Origin: Ornatilinea apprima
Lineage (GTDB): Bacteria; Chloroflexota; Anaerolineae; Anaerolineales; Anaerolineaceae
Assembly: GCF_001306115.1 (NCBI RefSeq)
Contig: NZ_LGCL01000024.1
Coordinates: 1-64,000, forward strand
Length of the DNA: 64,000 nt
Direction: 5' to 3'
Shown here: positions 8,212 to 15,523 of the stretch, piece by piece
Numbering within the stretch: the stretch's first letter is position 1
Layout of the letters: each line of letters starts with the position of its first letter
The notes under the pieces: generated by a model
Seen by the model: the letters and a program-made list of their open reading frames with translations, nothing else
What the model was told of the DNA's origin: nothing
Database searches by the model: none
Program-made: the position numbers and the translations under genes

Positions 8212-8646
8212 GGGCTGTCCTTCTCCAGCAGAGGTAGCGGAATTCTTTCTGTATTGTATTGCAGGTTGGCTGTTCTCGCCTGCGCGTTTCAGAAAAGAGA
8301 AGCTGCAATTCCCAGCACAAACAAAGCCTAGCAGCCGTTTCTTGAACAAAGATCCAGTGGATGACTGGCATCAGTACAGCTAAGTCATTGATGAAGATAA
8401 TTTTGATCATTGTGCTAAGATGGCCAAAATGATTAAAATGAATCATAGAACAGCAAAAACGAAAAACACGCCAGGCTACCAGCAGACAAATAACGCAACT
8501 GCTTTTAACCAAGATGCCATTGAATGGACCAATTGGTTTGATGAAAATGAGAATTGATACCAGGCCGAAATAAAAACGCTGCTACAAATTACATCCTGGC
8601 GAGGTTGGCGTAGAAAATGGTATTGGTTAAATTCGAGGACTGTAAG
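8212..8646. other. 435-bp intergenic region between divergent genes
   Basis: This AT-richer gap separates the AraC-type gene (minus) from the ATPase gene (plus) and must hold both promoters. A 45-codon frame at 8420-8557 starts with ATG but has no ribosome binding site and no recognisable content, so I did not call it. I see no repeat or RNA structure. Confidence 0.4.
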
Positions 8647-9255
8647 ATGCCCGGTCGTTCGAATTACAGTTTTCACACCACACCGCTTGATCAGCAGATT
8701 CTATCCACTCCGTTCGAGACGCAAACAAACTGGCACGTGATCACCGGCGCTCCATCCTGCGGCAAAACCACACTGCTTGATCTACTGGCCGATAAAGGTT
8801 ATAAAACTATCCCCGAGAGCGCGCGCCAGTATATGGAGGGGGAGCTTGCCAAGGGCCGAACCATCCAGGAGGTTCACGCGAACGCGGCAGCTCTGCAAGC
8901 TCTTTTTTTCAAGATTCAATTCGAGGTCGAAAGGGAATTGCCGGCGGATGAGCTTTTTTTTCTCGATGGCGCGGTTCCGGGGTCCCTGGCCTGGTTTCGC
9001 CTCTTCGGGCGGAACCCGAACGAAATTTTACCGGAATGCTTCCACCACCGTTATGCTGCTGTTTTTATTCTTGACCGTTTGCCGCTGAAACAGAATGGTT
9101 TTCGTTTTGAAGAGCTGGGACAGATAGACTTCTTGGATGATTGGATCACCCGCGATTACACCGCTTTGGGATATGACGTTGTACGGGTACCGGTATTACC
9201 ACCCCAAGAGCGGCTCACCTTTCTTCTTCAAAGGCTTAATGAAAAAGGACAATAA
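8647..9255 (+). CDS. AAA family ATPase / NadR-like nucleotide kinase fold (AAA_28)
   Basis: A 202-residue P-loop protein. Walker A is GAPSCGKTTLLDLLA near residue 36, followed by KTIPESARQYMEGELAKG, the typical AAA_28 pattern. A Walker B-like FFLDGAVPGSLAWFR and a PLKQNGFRFE lid region follow. The family includes predicted small-molecule or nucleotide kinases; the substrate is unknown. An upstream ATG at 8617 is in frame, but GAGG sits 8 bases before 8647. A cupin gene starts 21 bp downstream, so the two are probably one operon. Confidence 0.8.
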   Translation: MPGRSNYSFHTTPLDQQILSTPFETQTNWHVITGAPSCGKTTLLDLLADKGYKTIPESARQYMEGELAKGRTIQEVHANAAALQALFFKIQFEVERELPADELFFLDGAVPGSLAWFRLFGRNPNEILPECFHHRYAAVFILDRLPLKQNGFRFEELGQIDFLDDWITRDYTALGYDVVRVPVLPPQERLTFLLQRLNEKGQ

Positions 9256-9276
9256 TTATCCCTGTATGGAGAGCGC

Positions 9277-9660
9277 ATGAAGACAACCATCCTCCCCCAG
9301 TACCCCGACGCGAAATCGCCGGCAGGTGCGGATATTCGCTATATGATGGACGGAAAAACCGGCAACATGATTCACAGCACGGTCCCTCCGCACCAGGTAA
9401 ACAGAGCCACTGTGCACGCGACGGTCGGTGAATTTTGGTATGTGCTGGAGGGGCGCGGTGAAATCTGGCGCGATGACGGCGTGGAGAGCTGCGTTACAGC
9501 GCTGGTCCCTGGTACCGCCATCGATATTCCGGTCGGAACCGCGTTTCAGTACCGCAACATCTCCGATGAAGACCTAAAATTCATCTGCATTTCCATGCCG
9601 CGCTGGCCAGGCGATGCGGAGGCGACCTACGTTAAAGGAATCTGGCCGCCTACGGTTTGA
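9277..9660 (+). CDS. Cupin domain protein
   Basis: A 127-residue single-cupin protein. The first cupin motif is seen around VGEFWYVLEGRGEIWRDDG and the second around VPGTAIDIPVGTAFQYRNIS. The usual first-motif HxH is partly replaced, so metal binding is uncertain. It may be an isomerase-like or sensing protein. It follows the ATPase gene by 21 bp with GGAGAG upstream of the ATG. Confidence 0.85.
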   Translation: MKTTILPQYPDAKSPAGADIRYMMDGKTGNMIHSTVPPHQVNRATVHATVGEFWYVLEGRGEIWRDDGVESCVTALVPGTAIDIPVGTAFQYRNISDEDLKFICISMPRWPGDAEATYVKGIWPPTV

Positions 9661-9731
9661 GGGTATTTCGCAGGGCTTTTGAATCAAAAAAAGAGTTGGC
9701 AAAGCTGAGGGTGTTCCCATTCCACCATGAA

Positions 9732-10711
9732 TTAACCAACGTCATCAGATACCTTTTCCTGCAAGGATATATTCTTTTCAAAGAGCTTTACCCAGGTGTC
9801 AGACACTTTCATCTCGGTCATCACTGAGTAATAAAGTGCGTCTGCGGGGATATCATTTGCAGTGGCGAACACGCGGGTGCACCCCAGCCGTTGCAGCCTC
9901 CGCATTCCTTCGTACAAAATGGCCTTGCCCAACCCGCGTCGCCAATGCTCGGCGGCAACCCCTACCTGCACGGTGACCGCGCTGCGGGTAGTGTCATCAT
10001 AATATATAACGCAAAAAGCGGCGATATCGCCATTGGGTGTTGCGGCAACCAGGTCCAGGTCGCGCCGGTAGAGCGGTGCGGATTGCAGGTTGCGGTACCA
10101 GGAAAAATCGCCGTCATACTGAGAAACGGGTTCATCATTGTGGAAGGCGCGCCAAGAGCACCAGCTGCGGGCCGGGTGTTCACGCTCATCGCCCAGAGAA
10201 CGAATTTCGTATCCAGTTGGGCATGGCGCTTGTGGTATGGGGTTCATCAAATCGCGCCAGTAATGGTGATTCCAGCCAGGGTATTGGCTGAATCCGCGCG
10301 CGGAGAGGACCTGCTGCCGCAGAGTGTCATCGGAGAATACCGGGACGATGATTCGCTGCCCGTCTTCAATCTCATAGGCGTAGTGCTGTAGTGCTGTTCA
10401 GCATAAGAGAACATTTCGTCTTCCAGCGCGGCGCTGCGATAGCGTGGGTGAATGTGCGCGCGGATTTCTCCAAAGCCAAACGCATGCATCACGGCGGCCA
10501 GCTCGCCGGTTGCGGTTTGCCAGCCAACCATCACCTGATCAAAAGGCCGGGTGAACTGGCAGGTGGCGATAAAATGCCAGCGCCAGTAATCAAGGCGGGC
10601 TACAGTCCAGCTATGTTCCAGGCGTTCGTTTGCCAAAAACACCTCGCGCAAAAAGTTGCGCGCGCGGAAGAAGTCCGATTCCGTGGAGAGAGAATGTATT
10701 GTCAGGTTCAT
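9732..10711 (-). pseudogene. Tandem GNAT acetyltransferase broken by an 8-bp duplication
   Basis: Two overlapping minus-strand frames together encode one two-domain GNAT protein. The first (10711 to ~10247) starts MNLTIHSLSTESDFFRARNF and leaves the true frame at 10381-10396, where TAGTGCTG occurs twice in tandem. With one copy removed, the reading runs AEQHYAYEIEDGQRIIVPVF and on through YPGWNHHYW into the second domain, which holds the CoA loop RRGLGKAILYEGMRRL. The second half also has its own ATG at 10247 and could be made separately. The duplication could be a real mutation, a reversible slippage state, or an assembly artefact. Confidence 0.85.
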
Positions 10712-10892
10712 TCCTTACTCCTCTGCGCTAAACATATCTGCTTTAATCATATGTCAATATTCCGCGGCGGGCAAAACACAAACAACTTTTTATTGCGGCG
10801 ACAGGGGGAGTGAATATAATTAAAGACATGGGGTAAAAAAATATTGAGTACTTGAACTCTGTTATTGTCCACCAGAAGTAACGGAGAAAACC

Positions 10893-11291
10893 ATGACCGC
10901 CAGCCATCCCCCCGAACCAGAAAATCAAAACCAGCCGCCCATTGAGCGGTCAAAAGCCTTCGCCTCTCTGGTGACCATTCTCACAGCTTCGGGCATTTTG
11001 GGCGTTCTGGCCGGTTTGATTCATTTGCTGGGCGCGATGGCTTCTGGATTTACCCCGGTGAGCGCGGCAGACGTGATCTTCAACATCATTTTTGGGGGAA
11101 TGATTTTCTTCTGCTCAAGGGTATTGGCCAGGGGCAAAGCTCTGGTGATCTGGCTGGCCCTGGGCTGCGTTGCTTTGAGCATCCTCTACAGCTTCGTCCT
11201 TGGGCGCGGCTTTAATTATGTGATTGCAACCGTGGGCGCGCTTTTCATCTGGCAGTTGTTTAAGCTAAAGCAGCAAGGTGAATTGTCCTGA
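10893..11291 (+). CDS. Small integral membrane protein, unknown
   Basis: A 132-residue protein with a short polar N-terminus (TASHPPEPENQNQPPIERSK) and about four hydrophobic segments: residues ~26-50, ~58-75, ~85-103 and ~108-122. I recognise no family. GAGAAAACC precedes the ATG. Its end overlaps the open frame of the next gene, whose real start is 44 bp further on, so cotranscription is possible. Confidence 0.65.
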   Translation: MTASHPPEPENQNQPPIERSKAFASLVTILTASGILGVLAGLIHLLGAMASGFTPVSAADVIFNIIFGGMIFFCSRVLARGKALVIWLALGCVALSILYSFVLGRGFNYVIATVGALFIWQLFKLKQQGELS

Positions 11292-11334
11292 GGCGGCGGT
11301 TAGGTTACGGGCCACTCTTACCGGAGGAATCCAA

Positions 11335-11889
11335 ATGGCGACGATTCGAGCAGGCAGCCAGGCCGTTCTATTGGTTGTTGATGTGCAGTTGGGTGTGATG
11401 CGCGGCGCGTGGAATGCCGCGCAGGTTATTCAAAACATTGGCGTCGCGGTAGAGAAAGCGCGCGCGCAGGGCGCGCCGGTCATCTGGGTGCAGCACGCGG
11501 ATGATGAGCTGGTCTCCGGCAGCGCCGACTGGCAAATCGTGCCCGAGCTGCCGCCCGCCCCCGGTGAAACGCGCATCCATAAGCAGTTCAACTCGGCCTT
11601 TGAGCAGACCGCGCTGGAAGAGACCCTGGCGCAGTTGAACGCCGCGCGCATTGTGCTGGCTGGCGCGGCCACCAACTGGTGCATCCGCGCCACTGCCTAC
11701 GCCGCTTTGGAGCGCGGCTACGATCTGACCCTGCTGCAAGACGCCCACACCACTGAGACGTTGGAATTGGGCGGCGGCATCAAAATTGAAGCGCAAGACA
11801 TTGTCCGCGAGCTGAACATCGCCATGACCTGGCTCAGCTTCCCCGGCAGAAAAAACAGCGTTGCCCCGGCCGCGGAAGTAGTTTTTTAA
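11335..11889 (+). CDS. Isochorismatase family cysteine hydrolase
   Basis: A 184-residue hydrolase of the isochorismatase/nicotinamidase superfamily. The Asp of the triad is in LLVVDVQLGV (residue ~17), the Lys in HKQFNSAF, and the nucleophile Cys in AATNWCIRATAYAALERGYD, followed by the usual DAHTTETLE. Individual substrates vary (nicotinamide, isochorismate, ureido compounds), and none can be chosen. The ATG at 11335 follows CCGGAGGAA with normal spacing; an upstream in-frame extension to 11278 is not needed. Confidence 0.88.
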   Translation: MATIRAGSQAVLLVVDVQLGVMRGAWNAAQVIQNIGVAVEKARAQGAPVIWVQHADDELVSGSADWQIVPELPPAPGETRIHKQFNSAFEQTALEETLAQLNAARIVLAGAATNWCIRATAYAALERGYDLTLLQDAHTTETLELGGGIKIEAQDIVRELNIAMTWLSFPGRKNSVAPAAEVVF

Positions 11890-12025
11890 TGCCAGGCAGT
11901 AGGGCTGCCGGATGACTTTTGAGCAATGGATAGCATTCTGTTTGCAGTCGTGCCATAATATGGGAAGATTCACTGCCGAACTATCATAAGGAAGTCCAAT
12001 TCAAATCATTGGGAGGATCAATCGA

Positions 12026-12250
12026 ATGGCTGAATGTGAGTGTTTAGGCGGATGCCCCTTTTTCAACGACAAAATGAGTGACGCGGACGGGTTGGGGGCG
12101 TTATTCAAGAAACGCTACTGCCTGGGAGATAACTCAAAATGCGCGCGGTATATGGTGTTCAAGGCATTGGGCAAGCCCAGCGTGCCGGCCAACCTGTATC
12201 CCAATATGGTGGACCAGGCCAACGAAATCATCCAAAAAGCCCAGAAGTAA
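12026..12250 (+). CDS. Small Cys-containing protein, unknown
   Basis: A 74-residue soluble protein with five Cys residues: three near the N-terminus (AECECLGGCPFFND) and two in KRYCLGDNSKCARYMVFKAL. The pattern suggests a metal or FeS site. Similar short proteins are widespread in anaerobic bacteria and archaea without known function. GGGAGG is placed well before the ATG. Codon use is like that of its neighbours. Confidence 0.7.
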   Translation: MAECECLGGCPFFNDKMSDADGLGALFKKRYCLGDNSKCARYMVFKALGKPSVPANLYPNMVDQANEIIQKAQK

Positions 12251-12339
12251 CCACCTGCCAACCGTTCCCTCCCCAATGACCTGTAAAAATCATTTGTGGG
12301 ACCAGGTGAATCTCGCGGACGCATAAGGAAGACGTTACC

Positions 12340-12852
12340 ATGCCATCCCTGCCAGAGGCAATGCAAGAATTCAAAGCGCAGTTGCAAAGGGGCGTCGTCC
12401 AGCAGGCCTACCGCGGCTTGATGGACTATCTGATGACGTTAAAAACGTACCTTAAAACCAGGTACCCCGATTATTTTGTCTCCGGGGGACTGTACCAGGG
12501 CTATATGGATATGGCCTATTTCTCCTTTCACCCCGAAGCCTTCAAGCGCCGCGGCTTAAAAATTGCCGTTGTGTTCAACTTTGACACCTTCGCTTTTGAG
12601 GTCTGGCTGGGCGGGTACAACAAGCAGGTGCAGGCCCAGTACTGGGCGCTGTTCCAGCAAAGCGGCTGGAATCAATACCCGTTGGTGCCTTCCCTCAAAG
12701 GCGAAGACGCCATTGTAACCCACACCCTGGTAGAAACACCGGATTTCAATGATCTGGACGCGCTGACCCAACGCATTGAGGCCGGTACCCTCACCTTCAT
12801 CGGAGAGATCGAGGCCTTCTTGTCCGCGCAGAATGATCTGCCGCGCGGATGA
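12340..12852 (+). CDS. DUF7000-like protein
   Basis: A 170-residue soluble protein. The run AYRGLMDYLMTLKTYLKTRY, then GGLYQGYMDMAYFSFHP and KIAVVFNFDTFAFEVWLGGYN, match a conserved family I recall as DUF7000; the function is unknown. AAGGAAG precedes the ATG at 12340. It ends just before an intrinsic terminator at 12875. Confidence 0.7.
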   Translation: MPSLPEAMQEFKAQLQRGVVQQAYRGLMDYLMTLKTYLKTRYPDYFVSGGLYQGYMDMAYFSFHPEAFKRRGLKIAVVFNFDTFAFEVWLGGYNKQVQAQYWALFQQSGWNQYPLVPSLKGEDAIVTHTLVETPDFNDLDALTQRIEAGTLTFIGEIEAFLSAQNDLPRG

Positions 12853-12874
12853 ACGCCCGGCAAAAGAAATTATC

Positions 12875-12903
12875 AAGCGCGCCCTCGCGAGCGCGCTTTT
12901 TTT
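12875..12903 (+). terminator. Intrinsic terminator after the DUF7000-like gene
   Basis: AAGCGCGC at 12875-12882 pairs with GCGCGCTT at 12891-12898, followed by a run of seven T (12897-12903). It lies at the convergent junction with the TetR gene. Confidence 0.85.
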
Positions 12904-12935
12904 GTGCCTCCCTCAAATTTGGGGAAAAGCGTCCG

Positions 12936-13556
12936 TTACGATTGGGAATTTTGAAAGCGGTGAATGGCTTCGCGATTCTTTTCATACAGCGGCACGGCGA
13001 AGGCAAAAAACTCGTTATACACCCGCGCCAGCTCATCAATCTCCACCGGCAGCGCGCCAATGAACTGCTGGAAGTTAATCCCATCCAGCGCCGCCACCAT
13101 TAATACCGCCAGGTCCAGGTCTTGCGGGTGGGCCTGCGTGCCAAAGACATAATTGAACAGATCGGCGGTGCGTTGGGTTTGAGCAGCGTAATTGCTGGCA
13201 AAGCGCGCGCGCAGCGTTTCATCGCCCTGGGCAGCCTGTAACGCCAGATAAAAACGCAGATTCCAATGGCGGTGATTCTTTAACTGCTGGGTTACTTTGC
13301 GGGCGATTTCATCCAACACCTCTTCCGGTTTGGCGTCTGGCCGCGAGCGCATCTTCATAATTTCAGCGGTGACGGCGGTGGCGTAATCCATCACATCGTA
13401 GAGCAGCTCTTCTTTGCTCTTGTAATAATAGTAAATCGCGCCGGTGGTGATGCCCGCTTCTTCGGCAATATCACGCATGGAGGTTTTTTCCACGCCCTGG
13501 CAGGCGATCAGGCGCTGCGCCGCCTCAATAATCTTCAGCTTTCCATCTTTATTCAT
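12936..13556 (-). CDS. TetR family regulator
   Basis: A 206-residue repressor-type protein. The N-terminal HTH (residues ~5-55) shows IIEAAQRLIACQGVEKTSMR, DIAEEAGITTGAIYYYYKSK and the EELL helix. The C-terminal ~150 residues are the helical ligand and dimer domain. The frame extends to 13586, but the ATG at 13556 follows TGGAGG. It is divergent from the DUF5692 gene; the gap between them holds a consensus promoter and two palindromes (13573-13596, 13635-13652) that are likely its operators. Confidence 0.9.
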   Translation of the reverse strand: MNKDGKLKIIEAAQRLIACQGVEKTSMRDIAEEAGITTGAIYYYYKSKEELLYDVMDYATAVTAEIMKMRSRPDAKPEEVLDEIARKVTQQLKNHRHWNLRFYLALQAAQGDETLRARFASNYAAQTQRTADLFNYVFGTQAHPQDLDLAVLMVAALDGINFQQFIGALPVEIDELARVYNEFFAFAVPLYEKNREAIHRFQNSQS

Positions 13557-13572
13557 CGCGTTCGACCTCCAT

Positions 13573-13596
13573 AGGTATTCTATCAAAAGAATGCCT
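13573..13596. promoter_or_regulatory. Candidate TetR operator 1 (inverted repeat)
   Basis: AGGTATTC at 13573-13580 and GAATGCCT at 13589-13596 form an inverted repeat with one mismatch and an 8-base centre. It lies between the TetR start and the -35 of the DUF5692 promoter and shares the GGTAT half-site with the second palindrome. Confidence 0.55.
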
Positions 13597-13598
13597 TA

Positions 13599-13626
13599 TT
13601 GACATTCGTCTGGAAGCAATTATAAT
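13599..13626 (+). promoter_or_regulatory. Consensus sigma-70 promoter of the DUF5692 gene
   Basis: TTGACA at 13599-13604 and TATAAT at 13621-13626, separated by 16 bases, both match the consensus fully. It points to the gene at 13689 and is bracketed by the two candidate TetR operators. Confidence 0.8.
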
Positions 13627-13634
13627 AAAAAAAG

Positions 13635-13652
13635 ATACCAAACGTTAGGTAT
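13635..13652. promoter_or_regulatory. Candidate TetR operator 2 (18-bp near-perfect palindrome)
   Basis: ATACCAAACGTTAGGTAT is symmetric at every position except one pair. It lies 8 bases after the -10 box, at the expected transcription start, so a bound repressor would block initiation. Confidence 0.6.
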
Positions 13653-13688
13653 TTTTATCATCTATTAACCGCGTTGTGGAGGCATGGC

Positions 13689-14603
13689 ATGTTTTTGTTT
13701 GAACCGGTTCCCTGGTATTCCATTCTGATGTGGTTTGTCGTGTTAGGCGGGCTGATCTTAATGAATGAGCTGGCGCGCATCAACAAGTGGTTTGCGCTGG
13801 CCATTTTCCTGGTGCTGCCGGCCATTCTGCCCTTTACCGTGTGGAAGCACACCGCCGCCCCCGGCTCCAGTGTGGGCACCTGGTTCCACTGGGCCAAGGT
13901 CTATTCGGCGCTGGCGGGCTGCCTGGGCTTTCTTGCCATTCGCAATCTTAAAGGTTGGGGCACCAATAAGTACGCGCTGATGTTCCCGCCCCTCATTCTG
14001 GCAATCAATATTCTCGAAGCCGTGGTGCGCGATTTTCAAACCGTCTCGGTCAACGGCATGGTCGACGGCGTGTTCACCATTGGCGGCCCGTGGAACGTGA
14101 TGAATGGCATCGCCGGGTTGTTGAATATCATCACCATCACCGGCTGGATGGGCATCTTCATTGGCAAAGATCAAAAGAAAGATATGCTCTGGCCCGATAT
14201 GCTCTGGTTCTGGATCATCGCCTACGACCTGTGGAACTTTGCCTATGTGTACAACTGCGTTTCGGACCACGCCTTTTATGCCGGCGCGGCCTTGCTGATC
14301 TCCTGCACCATCCCGGCCTTCTTCATTAAAAAAGGCGCCTGGCTGCAGCACCGCGCGCAGACTCTGGCCGTGTGGATGATGTTTGTGATGACCTTCCCGA
14401 CCTTTGTCGACACATCCATGTTCGCGGTCAAGTCCTCTCATAACGAGACCGCCCTGTTTGTGGTCAGCGCCCTGGCCCTGGCAGCCAATGTGGCTGTGCT
14501 GGTCTATGAGGTGTACAAGATCGTCAAGACCAAACGCAACCCGCTCAAAGAGGAAATCTACACCGACCTGCCAGCTTACCAGCAGGTGGCCTCGCTGCGC
14601 TGA
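13689..14603 (+). CDS. DUF5692 family membrane protein
   Basis: A 304-residue integral membrane protein with about nine hydrophobic segments, closely fitting DUF5692: VPWYSILMWFVVLGGLILMN, FHWAKVYSALAGCLGFLAIR, GGPWNVMNGIAGLLNIITIT and PDMLWFWIIAYDLWNFAYVY. Function is unknown; the many Trp, Asn and His residues in membrane segments suggest a transporter or enzyme. The ATG at 13689 follows GGAGG by 6 bases; an upstream TTG at 13674 is unlikely. Its promoter and operators suggest control by the divergent TetR regulator. Confidence 0.88.
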   Translation: MFLFEPVPWYSILMWFVVLGGLILMNELARINKWFALAIFLVLPAILPFTVWKHTAAPGSSVGTWFHWAKVYSALAGCLGFLAIRNLKGWGTNKYALMFPPLILAINILEAVVRDFQTVSVNGMVDGVFTIGGPWNVMNGIAGLLNIITITGWMGIFIGKDQKKDMLWPDMLWFWIIAYDLWNFAYVYNCVSDHAFYAGAALLISCTIPAFFIKKGAWLQHRAQTLAVWMMFVMTFPTFVDTSMFAVKSSHNETALFVVSALALAANVAVLVYEVYKIVKTKRNPLKEEIYTDLPAYQQVASLR

Positions 14604-14637
14604 CCCCGCCGGGCGGCAACTGCCGCGCGCCGTGACG

Positions 14638-14677
14638 GGGAATAAGCCGCAACCACTCGTGGGAAAGGCTTATTCCC
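14638..14677 (+). terminator. Long hairpin after the DUF5692 gene
   Basis: GGGAATAAGCC (14638-14648) and GGCTTATTCCC (14667-14677) form a perfect 11-bp stem with an 18-base loop. There is no clear T-run, only TGTCTCTTTG, so it may terminate weakly or protect the RNA end. Confidence 0.5.
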
Positions 14678-14824
14678 TGTCTCTTTGCCAGCGGCCAGGC
14701 AACTATCACAAAAAATTACGGTCCAATCACCCCTGCCCCTCATCGCCATACGACAGACCGGTTTGATTTTTGAATAAAGACAACCCGCCCCCAGGGCGGT
14801 GAAAAATCAAAAAAGGTAACCAAG

Positions 14825-15496
14825 ATGGAAACATTCAAAGTGCTGAAGATTAAAGAAAGTGTGTTTGAAGACAACAACCGGCAGGCGGAAGCCATCCGGC
14901 AAGACCTGAAGAAAAACAAAACCTTTCTACTCAACCTGATGTCTTCGCCCGGCTCAGGCAAAACCACCACCGTTGTCAGAACAATTGAAGCGCTCAAAGA
15001 CGAGCTGAAGATTGGCGTGGTGGAAGCCGACGCAGACTCGGACGTAGACGCGCGCACCGTCTCGCTGACCGGCGCGAAAGTGATTCAACTGCACACCGGC
15101 GGCATGTGCCACATGGACGCCAACATGACCCGCCAGGGGCTTGTGGAAATGGGCAGCGATGGGCTTGACTTTGTGATCCTGGAAAACATCGGCAACCTGC
15201 TTTGCCCGGCCGATTTCGATACCGGCGCGGTAAAAAGCGCCATGATCCTGAGCGTGCCCGAAGGCGACGATAAACCGCTCAAATACCCGCACATGTTTGA
15301 AGTGGTCGATGTGCTGCTGGTCAACAAGATCGACGCGATGGACTTCTTCAACTTTGACCTGCAGGCCGTTACCGAGCGGGTAACCAGACTGAACCCGCAC
15401 ATCCGCATTATTCCCATCTCGGCCAAGACCGGTGAAGGCATCGCAGAATGGGCGGAGTGGGTCCGCGCGGAAGTTCACCAATGGAAAAACCAATAA
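14825..15496 (+). CDS. hypB: Hydrogenase nickel-incorporation GTPase HypB
   Basis: A 223-residue SIMIBI GTPase that drives nickel insertion into [NiFe]-hydrogenase together with HypA. The P-loop SSPGSGKTTT spans residues ~40-49. VVEADADSDVDA follows, then the metal-binding Cys95-His96 in TGGMCHMDANM, ENIGNLLCP near 120, and NKID at 167-170. The N-terminal CxxCGC nickel motif of E. coli HypB is absent, as in many homologues. It starts a unit continuing with a large oxidoreductase (28 bp away) and hypA. No hydrogenase structural gene is in the window. Confidence 0.95.
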   Translation: METFKVLKIKESVFEDNNRQAEAIRQDLKKNKTFLLNLMSSPGSGKTTTVVRTIEALKDELKIGVVEADADSDVDARTVSLTGAKVIQLHTGGMCHMDANMTRQGLVEMGSDGLDFVILENIGNLLCPADFDTGAVKSAMILSVPEGDDKPLKYPHMFEVVDVLLVNKIDAMDFFNFDLQAVTERVTRLNPHIRIIPISAKTGEGIAEWAEWVRAEVHQWKNQ

Positions 15497-15523
15497 TCAC
15501 CTTTTTGCGAGAGAGGCATCCGA

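Noticed and set aside
8420-8557. 45-codon open frame in the intergenic region
   Set aside because: No ribosome binding site, no recognisable motif; left as intergenic.
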